Assembly (NCBI GenBank): GCA_041685045.1
Contig: JAWLGP010000003.1
Location: 150,557 to 214,556 of the forward strand
Direction: 5' to 3'
DNA length: 64,000 bases
Source: Thiohalomonas sp041685045
GTDB lineage: Bacteria; Pseudomonadota; Gammaproteobacteria; Thiohalomonadales; Thiohalomonadaceae
Numbering within the stretch: position 1 is the first letter of the stretch; each line of letters starts with the position of its first letter. Under the pieces are notes generated by a model, which was not told the origin of the DNA, made no database searches, and saw only the letters and a program-made list of their open reading frames with translations. Shown here in pieces: positions 41,654 through 49,001 of this stretch. Position numbers and translations under genes: made by a program.

Positions 41654-43072
41654 GTGATCAAGAAAATCCTGATCGCCAACCGCGGCGAAATCGCGGTGCG
41701 AATTGTGCGTGCCTGCGCCGAGTTGGGTATCCGTTCCGTGGCCGTCTACGCCGAGGCGGACCGCCATGGTCTGCACGTCAAGAAAGCGGATGAGGCCTAC
41801 AGCCTGGGGCCCGATACCGTAGCCGGCTATCTTAACGCGCACCGGCTGGTCAATCTGGCCATTGCCACCGGCTGCGACGCCCTGCACCCCGGCTACGGCT
41901 TCCTCTCGGAAAATGCGGAACTGGCCGAGATCTGCGCGCGGCGCGGGATCCGTTTTATCGGCCCGAGTGCCGAGGTCATCCGCCGAATGGGTGACAAGAC
42001 AGAGGCCCGGCAGGCGATGCAGCAGGCGGGGCTACCGGTCACCCCTGGCAGTGAAGGCAATATTGCCGGGGTTGAAGAAGCGCTGGAGTTGGCCGAATCG
42101 CTGGGCTACCCGGTAATGCTGAAGGCCACCTCCGGCGGAGGCGGCCGTGGTATCCGCCGCTGCAATAGTGCCGACGAGCTGAAGAAGAACTTTCAGCGGG
42201 TGGTCTCAGAGGCCACCAAGGCGTTCGGCAGCGCCGAGGTGTTCCTGGAGAAGTGCATCGTCAATCCGCGCCACATCGAGGTGCAGGTACTGGCGGACAG
42301 CCACGGCAATGCCGTGCACCTCTACGAGCGCGACTGCTCCATTCAGCGCCGCCATCAGAAGCTGATCGAAATCGCCCCCTCGCCACAGCTGACCCCTGAA
42401 CAGCGGGAGTACATCGGGCAACTGGCGGTCAAGGCGGCCCAAAGCGTCAATTACGAGAATGCCGGTACCGTGGAGTTCCTGCTGGATCACGACGACAGCT
42501 TCTACTTCATGGAGATGAATACCCGGCTCCAGGTCGAACACCCGATTACGGAAGAGATCACCGGCATCGACATCGTTGCCGAACAGATCCGGATTGCCGC
42601 CGGTGAACCGCTCTCGTTCACCCAGGAGCAGGTCCAGCCCCGCGGCTATGCGATGGAGTTCCGTATCAATGCCGAGGACCCGAAGAACGATTTCCTGCCG
42701 AGTTTCGGCAAGATTACCCGTTATTTCGCGCCAGGCGGTCCGGGGGTACGGGCGGACGGCGCCATCTATACCGGCTATGAGATCCCGCCCTACTACGACT
42801 CGATGTGCGCGAAACTGATCGTGCGCGCCGCCAGTTGGCCGGAGCTGATCGCCCGCGCCGAACGGGCACTGCAGGATATGGGGGTCTACGGCATCAAGAC
42901 CACCATCCCGTATCACCTGGAGATCCTCAAGAACGAAGCGTTTCGCAAAGCCAGTTTCGACACCGGTTTTGTCGAGGCGCACCCGGAATTGATCGAGTAT
43001 CACGTCCGACGTCCGGCACACGAGCTGGCCGCAGCCCTCGCGGCCTCCATCGCTGCGTCCATGGGCCTCTAA
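41654..43072 (+). CDS. pycA: Pyruvate carboxylase subunit A (biotin carboxylase)
   Basis: ATP-grasp biotin carboxylase, 472 aa. The GTG at 41654 gives VIKKILIANRGEIAVRIVRA, the family N-terminus, with GGGG upstream. Later landmarks: KATSGGGGRGIRR (ATP loop), EVQVLADSHGNAVHLYERDC, then EMNTRLQVEHPITEEITGID. Usually such a gene could be accC, but the next gene is an OadA/PycB-like carboxyltransferase-BCCP and no accB is adjacent, so the pair is read as two-subunit pyruvate carboxylase, making oxaloacetate for anaplerosis. Confidence 0.85.
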   Translation: MIKKILIANRGEIAVRIVRACAELGIRSVAVYAEADRHGLHVKKADEAYSLGPDTVAGYLNAHRLVNLAIATGCDALHPGYGFLSENAELAEICARRGIRFIGPSAEVIRRMGDKTEARQAMQQAGLPVTPGSEGNIAGVEEALELAESLGYPVMLKATSGGGGRGIRRCNSADELKKNFQRVVSEATKAFGSAEVFLEKCIVNPRHIEVQVLADSHGNAVHLYERDCSIQRRHQKLIEIAPSPQLTPEQREYIGQLAVKAAQSVNYENAGTVEFLLDHDDSFYFMEMNTRLQVEHPITEEITGIDIVAEQIRIAAGEPLSFTQEQVQPRGYAMEFRINAEDPKNDFLPSFGKITRYFAPGGPGVRADGAIYTGYEIPPYYDSMCAKLIVRAASWPELIARAERALQDMGVYGIKTTIPYHLEILKNEAFRKASFDTGFVEAHPELIEYHVRRPAHELAAALAASIAASMGL

Positions 43073-43121
43073 GCGGGCAGACGGGCACCACTTCTCACAA
43101 CTTTGACGGGAAACGATTTCG

Positions 43122-44945
43122 ATGGCCAAGGTACAAATCACCGAAACCGTTCTGAGAGACGGCCACCAGTCCTTGATTGCCACGCGCATGCGCACCGAGG
43201 ACATGCTGCCGATCTGCAGCCAACTCGACAAGATCGGCTTCTGGTCACTGGAGGTCTGGGGCGGAGCCACCTTCGACGCCTGCATTCGTTTCCTCAAGGA
43301 GGACCCGTGGGAGCGGCTGCGCAAGCTGCGCGAGGCGCTGCCCAACACCCGCCTGCAGATGCTGCTGCGCGGACAAAACCTGCTCGGCTACCGTCACTAC
43401 TCCGATGACGTGGTACGCGCCTTTGTCGCCAAGGCCGCGGACAACGGCATCGATGTGTTCCGTATCTTCGATGCCCTCAACGACCTGCGTAACCTCCGTG
43501 TCGCCATCGAGGCGGTGAAGGCTGCCGGCAAGCATGCCCAGGGCGCCATCAGCTACACCACCAGTCCGGTGCACAGTATCGGGCAGTTCGTGAAGATGGC
43601 GCAGGAGATGGAGTCGATGGGCTGCGACACCATCATCGTCAAGGACATGGCCGGTCTGCTGACCCCGGCGGTCGCTACCGACCTGTTCAGTGAACTCTCC
43701 GCGGCGGTCAAGGTGCCGCTGCAACTGCACACGCACTCCACCGCCGGCCTGGCCGACATGTGCCAGCTAAAGGCCATCGAGAACGGCTGCAGCCAGATCG
43801 ACACCGCCATTTCAGCCTTCGCCGGCGGTACTTCGCATCCGCCGACCGAGAGCATGGTGGCGGCCCTGCGCGGCACCGAGTACGACACAGGCCTCGACCT
43901 CACCGCTCTGCAAGAGGTCGGTTTCTACTTCCACGAAGTCCGCAAGAAGTACCACCAGTTCGAAAGCGAATACACCGGGGTCGACACCCGCGTACAGGTG
44001 AACCAGGTCCCGGGCGGGATGATCTCCAACCTTTCGAACCAGCTGAAGGAGCAGGGCGCCCTGAACCGTATGGGCGAGGTGCTGGCCGAGATCCCGCGCG
44101 TGCGCGAAGACCTTGGCTACCCACCGCTGGTCACGCCGACCTCACAGATCGTCGGCACCCAGGCGGTGCTGAATGTGCTGACCGGTGCCCGCTACAAGAA
44201 CATCACCAATGAGGTGAAATTCTACCTCCAGGGCCGCTACGGCAAGTCGCCGGCCCCGGTCAATTCCGTGGTGCGCCAACAGGCCATCGGCAATGAAGAT
44301 GCCATCGAGTGCCGTCCTGCCGACCTGCTCCACCCCGAGATGGACAACCTGCGCACCGAGATTGGTGCCCTGGCCAAGAGCGAAGAGGACGTGCTGACCT
44401 ACGCCATGTTCCCGGAGGTCGGGCGCGACTTCCTCGAACAGCGTGCCGCCGGCACCCTGAAGCCGGAACCGCTGGAGCCGCTGCCGGCGGAAGACAAGGA
44501 GGTGAAGTCGGTACCGACCGAGTTCAACGTCAGCCTGCATGGCGAGACCTATCACATCAAGATCACCGGCACCGGCCACAAGAACCAGCTGCACCGCCCG
44601 TTTTACGTCACCGTCGACGGCGTGCCTGAGGAGATTGATATCGAGGTTCTGGATGAACTGTTCAAGGAGAGCGCCAAGGAGGGGGTACCTGCCGGCGCCG
44701 CCGGCCAGAGCCAGCGTCCTCGTGCCACGGTTCCCGGCCAGGTGACCACTTCCATGCCAGCCACCGTGGTCGACGTTCTGGTCAAGGAAGGCGATCAGGT
44801 GGAGGCCGGTGCACCGGTGCTGATCACCGAAGCGATGAAGATGGAGTCGGAGATCCAGGCCCCCGTCGCCGGCAAGGTCACGGCGGTACGGGTGCAGAAA
44901 GGTGACCGCGTCAATCCGGACGAAGCGCTGATCGACATCGAATAG
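43122..44945 (+). CDS. pycB: Pyruvate carboxylase subunit B / OadA-type carboxyltransferase with biotinyl domain
   Basis: An HMGL-like carboxyltransferase TIM barrel (ITETVLRDGHQSLIATRMRT; YRHYSDDVV; LPLQLHTHS-type His pair), the PycB/OadA conserved domain and a C-terminal biotinyl domain with the biotinylation motif EAMKMES, 607 aa. The absence of oadB and oadG nearby argues against a sodium-pumping oxaloacetate decarboxylase and for a pyruvate carboxylase with the preceding subunit, as in Pseudomonas. The gap to pycA is 49 nt. Confidence 0.9.
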   Translation: MAKVQITETVLRDGHQSLIATRMRTEDMLPICSQLDKIGFWSLEVWGGATFDACIRFLKEDPWERLRKLREALPNTRLQMLLRGQNLLGYRHYSDDVVRAFVAKAADNGIDVFRIFDALNDLRNLRVAIEAVKAAGKHAQGAISYTTSPVHSIGQFVKMAQEMESMGCDTIIVKDMAGLLTPAVATDLFSELSAAVKVPLQLHTHSTAGLADMCQLKAIENGCSQIDTAISAFAGGTSHPPTESMVAALRGTEYDTGLDLTALQEVGFYFHEVRKKYHQFESEYTGVDTRVQVNQVPGGMISNLSNQLKEQGALNRMGEVLAEIPRVREDLGYPPLVTPTSQIVGTQAVLNVLTGARYKNITNEVKFYLQGRYGKSPAPVNSVVRQQAIGNEDAIECRPADLLHPEMDNLRTEIGALAKSEEDVLTYAMFPEVGRDFLEQRAAGTLKPEPLEPLPAEDKEVKSVPTEFNVSLHGETYHIKITGTGHKNQLHRPFYVTVDGVPEEIDIEVLDELFKESAKEGVPAGAAGQSQRPRATVPGQVTTSMPATVVDVLVKEGDQVEAGAPVLITEAMKMESEIQAPVAGKVTAVRVQKGDRVNPDEALIDIE

Positions 44946-44971
44946 CAGCCCCTTCCCGCTTTAGAAAGATC

Positions 44972-45038
44972 GATCCGCAAATGAACGCGAATAAACGCAA
45001 AATTTTTTATTCGCGTTTTTTGCGTTCATTTGCGGATC
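44972..45038. repeat. Large inverted repeat between pycB and maf
   Basis: Perfect 17-nt arms GATCCGCAAATGAACGC (44972-44988) and its complement (45022-45038). The interior holds a second near-symmetric AT-rich part (GAATAAACGC and TATTCGCG). It has a T6 run inside. It may work as the pycB terminator, and the maf start follows 17 nt later. Confidence 0.8.
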
Positions 45039-45054
45039 AGTGGAGCGAATTTAC

Positions 45055-45636
45055 GTGAAGCTCGTATTGGCCTCGACCTCCCCGTTTCGGCGGGAGCTGC
45101 TGGGCAAGCTCGGCTTGCCCTTCGAAATCGATTCGCCCGAGGTGGATGAAACCCGCCTTCCTGGAGAGACGCCGGAGGCACTGGTGGGACGGCTGGCGGA
45201 AGCGAAGGCGCGGGCGGTAGCCGAGCGTCATCCCGATGCGCTGATCATCGGCTCCGATCAGGTGGCGGTGAACGGCAGTGAGATCCTGGGAAAACCGGGC
45301 GATCACGAACGGGCGGTCGAGCAGTTGCGGGCCGCATCGGGCCGTGCGGTCATCTTTCAGACGGGGCTTTGCCTGTTCAACGCCGCCAGTGGCTGCACAC
45401 AGGTGGAGGTGGTGCCGTTCACGGTACATTTCCGCGATCTGACCGACGCCCAGATCGAGGGTTATCTGCGCCGCGAACAGCCCTACCGCTGTGCCGGCAG
45501 CTTCAAATCGGAAGGGCTCGGGATCGTACTGTTCGAGCGCCTGGAAGGCGATGACCCCAACGCCCTCATCGGCCTCCCCCTCATACGCTTGGTGCGCATG
45601 CTGGAGCGCGAAGGCGTCGATGTTCTAGATCATTAA
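45055..45636 (+). CDS. Maf-family nucleotide pyrophosphatase (YceF-like)
   Basis: 193 aa. Maf proteins hydrolyse non-canonical or methylated nucleoside triphosphates; the YceF branch prefers m7GTP. N-terminal LVLASTSPFRRELLGKLGLP, LIIGSDQVAVNGSEILGKPG and YLRREQPYRCAGSFKSEGLG are all family signatures. Two GTG starts are in frame (45040 and 45055); the second is preferred, with a GGAGCG 8 nt upstream. Lies where maf is expected next to yceD in Pseudomonas, though here pycAB intervenes. Confidence 0.92.
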   Translation: MKLVLASTSPFRRELLGKLGLPFEIDSPEVDETRLPGETPEALVGRLAEAKARAVAERHPDALIIGSDQVAVNGSEILGKPGDHERAVEQLRAASGRAVIFQTGLCLFNAASGCTQVEVVPFTVHFRDLTDAQIEGYLRREQPYRCAGSFKSEGLGIVLFERLEGDDPNALIGLPLIRLVRMLEREGVDVLDH

Positions 45637-46010
45637 AAAACCTGACGCAGAGACGCAGAGACGCAGAGGTTTTTGGGTACAACATCGGGCAGGTTCGAAC
45701 TGAGACGAAACTCCCCGCCTTCGATGCGCTTCGCTGGTGCGTTTCGTTCCTCACCACACCTACGACTTCGTAGGATGTGGTGAGCCTGCGAACCGCATCA
45801 TCAGTGAGCCGAAACTTCCCTCGCTTCGAGCGTTTCTGACGCAGAGGCGAAGGGCATTCAACAGGATTAACAGGAAAGTATGTTTAATGCGGGTTGAGAG
45901 TGGCAACCCTGATAAGCCCAAACACGGGTTTTTCCTTCATTTCATCCTGTCTGAAAATGCTGTCCCTCTGAATCAAAGCTCCAGCAGCTCCGCGTTCGCG
46001 ACCTTCTTTT
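45637..46010. other. Gene-free repeat-rich gap between maf and sppA
   Basis: Directly after the maf stop, three tandem ACGCAGAG units (45645-45668) sit between AAAAAACCT and AGGTTTTT, forming a terminator-like hairpin. Further on lie the GATGCGGTTCGC-type repeat and AT-rich CAACAGGATTAACAGG sequence. maf and sppA converge here. No gene seen. Confidence 0.6.
45768..45799 (+). repeat. Dispersed repeat, GATGCGGTTCGC type, copy 2
   Basis: TCGTAGGATGTGGTGAGCC followed by TGCGAACCGCATC, inverse of 33095-33125. Preceded by a partial inverted arm (CACCACACCTACGA), so it can form a hairpin of its own. Confidence 0.65.
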
Positions 46011-46988
46011 TCACCGCAACTGCGGCGCCGCGCCGATGCCGGCGATCTCCGCCAGGGCTCGGGCGCCGGCCACGCCGATACGGTCGGCGAAGCGTTGCAG
46101 CAGGTCCGGCTTGCGGGTGAAATCGACCAGATCTTCGGCGCCGACAAGCTCCCGCGCCACGTAATCGACGTCGCCGATGCCATCGGCGAGCCCCAGGTCA
46201 ACCGCCTCTTCGCCGGTCCATACCAGCCCGGAGAACATCTCCGGAAACTCCTTTAGGCGCTCTCCCCTACCCGCTTTGACGGCACCGATGAACTGGCCGT
46301 GGATCTTTTCCAACATCTTGCGCATGTGGGCGACATTCTCCGGACTGGTCGGCGAGAACGGGTCGAGAAACCCCTTGTTTTCACCGGCGGTATAGAGACG
46401 GCGCTCGATGCCGAGCCGTTCCATCGCATTCACGAAACCGAAGCTGTTGACCAGTACCCCGATGGAACCGACCATGCTGGATGGATTGACGTAGATCGCG
46501 TCGGCTGCCGAGGCGATGTAATAGGCTCCGGAAGCCCCGACGTCGACGATCACGGCATAGACGGGGATGTCCGGATGCTCCTCCCGCAGGCGCCGGATCT
46601 CCGCGTAGACGTAGTCGGACTGGACCGGGCTGCCTCCCGGGCTGTTGATGCGCAGTACCACACCTTTGGTGTTCTTGTCCTCGAATGCCTTGCGCAGCCC
46701 CTTGTTGATGCTTTCGGCATTGGCTTCGGTGCCGTCGGCGATCATGCCGTTGATCTCCACGGTGGCGGTATGCTCGCCGATGTGGGCGGTGTTGGTGAAC
46801 TTCGACGCCGGCATGGCGAGGAACAGCAGCGTGAAGAGGTAAACGAACAGCAGTACCTTGAAAAAAATGTTCCAGCGCCTTGTACGCCGCTGCTCATTTA
46901 CGGAAGCAAACGCCAGCCGATTGATCAGCTCGCGCTCGTACCCCGGTTCCCGGTCTCTCGTATCTTTGTTTTGTTCGTCGTCCATCAT
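46011..46988 (-). CDS. sppA: Signal peptide peptidase, S49 family
   Basis: Membrane-bound Ser/Lys peptidase degrading cleaved signal peptides. 325 aa, the short 36K-type. One N-terminal helix (about residues 41-60, FFKVLLFVYLFTLLFLAMPA), then INSPGGSPVQSDYVYAEIRR, the nucleophile Ser in YVNPSSMVGSIGVLVNSFGF and the general-base Lys in ENKGFLDPFSP. AAGGGAAAG precedes two consecutive ATGs (46988 and 46985). Next to the HAD gene, 8 nt gap. Confidence 0.93.
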   Translation of the reverse strand: MMDDEQNKDTRDREPGYERELINRLAFASVNEQRRTRRWNIFFKVLLFVYLFTLLFLAMPASKFTNTAHIGEHTATVEINGMIADGTEANAESINKGLRKAFEDKNTKGVVLRINSPGGSPVQSDYVYAEIRRLREEHPDIPVYAVIVDVGASGAYYIASAADAIYVNPSSMVGSIGVLVNSFGFVNAMERLGIERRLYTAGENKGFLDPFSPTSPENVAHMRKMLEKIHGQFIGAVKAGRGERLKEFPEMFSGLVWTGEEAVDLGLADGIGDVDYVARELVGAEDLVDFTRKPDLLQRFADRIGVAGARALAEIAGIGAAPQLR

Positions 46989-46996
46989 CTTTCCCT

Positions 46997-47680
46997 TCAG
47001 CCGGTTTCACGCATGCGGCCATGCGTCTCCAGCCACGGCTCCAGTTCAACGATGTCATGAATGCAACCGAGCGGGCCGCAGCTCATCAGCCGCTCCCGGG
47101 CATGCACCCCATAGCTGACCGCCAGGGCGCTTGCGCCGGCATTGCGGGCCATCAGCATGTCGTATTCGGTGTCGCCGATCATCAAGGTTTCGGCCGGCTC
47201 GGCGCCCAATTCGTCCATCACTTCCTGCAGCATCTGCGGGTGGGGTTTCGAAAAGCTCTCGTCGGCGCAGCGGGTGGCGTGGAACAGCGGCCCCAGTCCG
47301 GTCTCATGGAGCACCTTGTCGAGCCCTACCCGCCCCTTGCCGGTCGCCACGGCCAGGAAATAGTCCTGCTCCGCCAGGCTGCGAACCACCCGTGCGGCCC
47401 CGTCGAACAGCTCCGATGGGGTCGGATCGGCGGTTAGGTAATGATAGCGGTAGCTCTCGACCAGTTGCCGGTGAAGCGTCTCGTCAGCCCCGGGGTACAG
47501 GGTGTCGACAGCCTCCCGCAGCCCGAGTCCGATGATGTTCTTGAGCGCACTCTCCTCACGGCTTTCCAGCGCCAGGTCGCCGATGGCGGCGCGCAGGCAC
47601 GCCACGATGCGTGCCTCCGAATCCATCAGCGTACCGTCCCAATCGAAAACCAAGAGTTTGAATTTACGCGGCATGTTCAT
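46997..47680 (-). CDS. HAD-IA hydrolase, phosphoglycolate phosphatase-like
   Basis: 227 aa. HAD motifs: FDWDGTLMDSEARIV (nucleophile and acid Asp), VATGKGRVGLDKVL (motif II Thr), KPHPQMLQ (Lys) and MIGDTEYDMLMARNAG (motif IV). The gene begins inside the end of rluC (17-nt overlap), a conserved pairing in gammaproteobacteria. The true substrate is unknown; phosphoglycolate or a pyridoxal-type phosphate are possible. Confidence 0.88.
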   Translation of the reverse strand: MNMPRKFKLLVFDWDGTLMDSEARIVACLRAAIGDLALESREESALKNIIGLGLREAVDTLYPGADETLHRQLVESYRYHYLTADPTPSELFDGAARVVRSLAEQDYFLAVATGKGRVGLDKVLHETGLGPLFHATRCADESFSKPHPQMLQEVMDELGAEPAETLMIGDTEYDMLMARNAGASALAVSYGVHARERLMSCGPLGCIHDIVELEPWLETHGRMRETG

Positions 47681-48620
47681 TTTCCAACTGATTCAGCACC
47701 GCTGACAGCGCAGGGTCGAGCGGTGCCTCGATACGTAGGGTAGTCGACGCCTCGTCGAGGGTAAAACCCAGTTGATGGGCGTGGAGAAACAGCCGCTTCA
47801 GTCCCCTCTCGGCCATGAAACGGTTGAAGGCCTCGTCGCCGTATTTCGCGTCGCCCGCGATGGGTTGCCCCAGGTGTCGGGCGTGAACCCGGATCTGATG
47901 GGTGCGGCCGGTCAGCAGCGTCACTTCCACCAGTGTCGCTGCTTTGTATATGGTCACGGGCCGGAACAGACTCAAGGCCGGTTTGCCCTCTGGATCGACA
48001 TTGACCATGCGCTCCCCGGAGCGCAACACGTTCTTGCGCAGCGGCGCATCGACCCGGCGCACCCCGCCGCGCCAGCTGCCTTTCAGAAGTGCCAGATAGC
48101 GTTTTTCGATCCCGGTGCCGCGGAGTTGCTCCTGGAACGCCCGCAACGCACTGCGACGCTTGGCCACGACCAGACAACCGGAGGTGTCGCGGTCCAGACG
48201 GTGGGCCAGTTCCAGGAAACGGGCGGTGGGCCGCGATGCGCGCAGCGCCTCGATGACGCCGTAGCTCACGCCACTGCCGCCGTGTACGGCGATTCCGGAG
48301 GGCTTGTTCAGCACAATCAGGCGATCATCTTCGTAGAGGATGCTGGCTTCGACCCGCTCCACCAGGGACCGGTTGGGGTCTGAGGGCCGCGCTTCCGCGG
48401 TCCGCACCGGCGGGATCCGCACCCGATCGCCCGGCTCCAGTCGGTACTCCGGCTTGATGCGACGTCCGTTGACCCTCACCTCGCCTTTGCGCAACAGACG
48501 ATAAACCCGGCTTTTCGGTACGCCTTTGAGGCACTTCAACAGATAATTGTCGACGCGCTGTCCGCCCTGCTCATCATTGATGGTGGACTCGCGGACCTGG
48601 GGGCGCTTGGAATCGATCAT
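47664..48620 (-). CDS. rluC: 23S rRNA pseudouridine synthase RluC
   Basis: Makes pseudouridine at 955, 2504 and 2580 (E. coli numbering) of 23S rRNA. 318 aa: an N-terminal S4 RNA-binding domain (PKSRVYRLLRKGEVRVNGRR) and the RsuA/RluC catalytic domain with HRLDRDTSG containing the catalytic Asp, then VTLLTGRTHQIRVHARHLG. Divergent from rne as in Pseudomonas and E. coli. Confidence 0.95.
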   Translation of the reverse strand: MIDSKRPQVRESTINDEQGGQRVDNYLLKCLKGVPKSRVYRLLRKGEVRVNGRRIKPEYRLEPGDRVRIPPVRTAEARPSDPNRSLVERVEASILYEDDRLIVLNKPSGIAVHGGSGVSYGVIEALRASRPTARFLELAHRLDRDTSGCLVVAKRRSALRAFQEQLRGTGIEKRYLALLKGSWRGGVRRVDAPLRKNVLRSGERMVNVDPEGKPALSLFRPVTIYKAATLVEVTLLTGRTHQIRVHARHLGQPIAGDAKYGDEAFNRFMAERGLKRLFLHAHQLGFTLDEASTTLRIEAPLDPALSAVLNQLENEHAA

Positions 48621-48647
48621 AGCCGACTATAGTAACAGGGAACCCCT

Positions 48648-48676
48648 TTGCTGCACTATCGCAACGCTGTTATAGT
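48648..48676 (+). promoter_or_regulatory. Candidate sigma-70 promoter for rne
   Basis: TTGCTG (48648-48653), exactly 17-nt spacer, TATAGT (48671-48676; 5/6). Predicted start near 48683, giving a leader of about 320 nt. Confidence 0.6.
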
Positions 48677-48682
48677 TACCCG

Positions 48683-49001
48683 TCGCCGAACCGGTACAGT
48701 TCCATTGGTATCACACTGATTCGGCGGAATTTTCGGCCGCGTTCGGCGTAATCGCCGCAAACGGCCGGTCGAAGAACAAGACGAGTAGGTTTATGCATCG
48801 CCGCACTGCGGTGATGCCCAATGCAACTGCGCTCCCGCAGCCCTTTTCAGGCGCTTGCAGGATTAGCCTCACGGAGTGCGACGACGGGCTTTCAGAATGC
48901 TGAGGCCCGCTTTTTCATGTGCCGCGCATCGCAAAAAAGCGGCACCACTCTGGCGAACCCGCGCCTGGTGGCGGTGGTCGAGCGCCTGAGAGAACTACAA
49001 C
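48683..49001 (+). other. Long structured rne 5' leader
   Basis: No gene is seen between the predicted start and the rne ATG. Several hairpins occur, such as GCATC-g-CCGCA-ctg-CGG-t-GATGC near 48795-48817 and CTGCGctccCGCAG near 48825-48839. In E. coli the rne leader mediates autoregulation by RNase E; a similar role is likely here. Confidence 0.5.

Noticed and set aside
41437..41679. Longer N-terminus for yceD
   Set aside because: It would extend through the yceD promoter and into the divergent pycA start; family alignment begins at 41436.
41654..43072. Reading the biotin carboxylase as accC of acetyl-CoA carboxylase
   Set aside because: No accB adjacent, and it is followed by an OadA/PycB-type carboxyltransferase with its own biotinyl domain. 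Not fully excluded.
43122..44945. Sodium-pumping oxaloacetate decarboxylase alpha subunit
   Set aside because: No beta or gamma subunit genes in the neighbourhood; paired instead with a biotin carboxylase.
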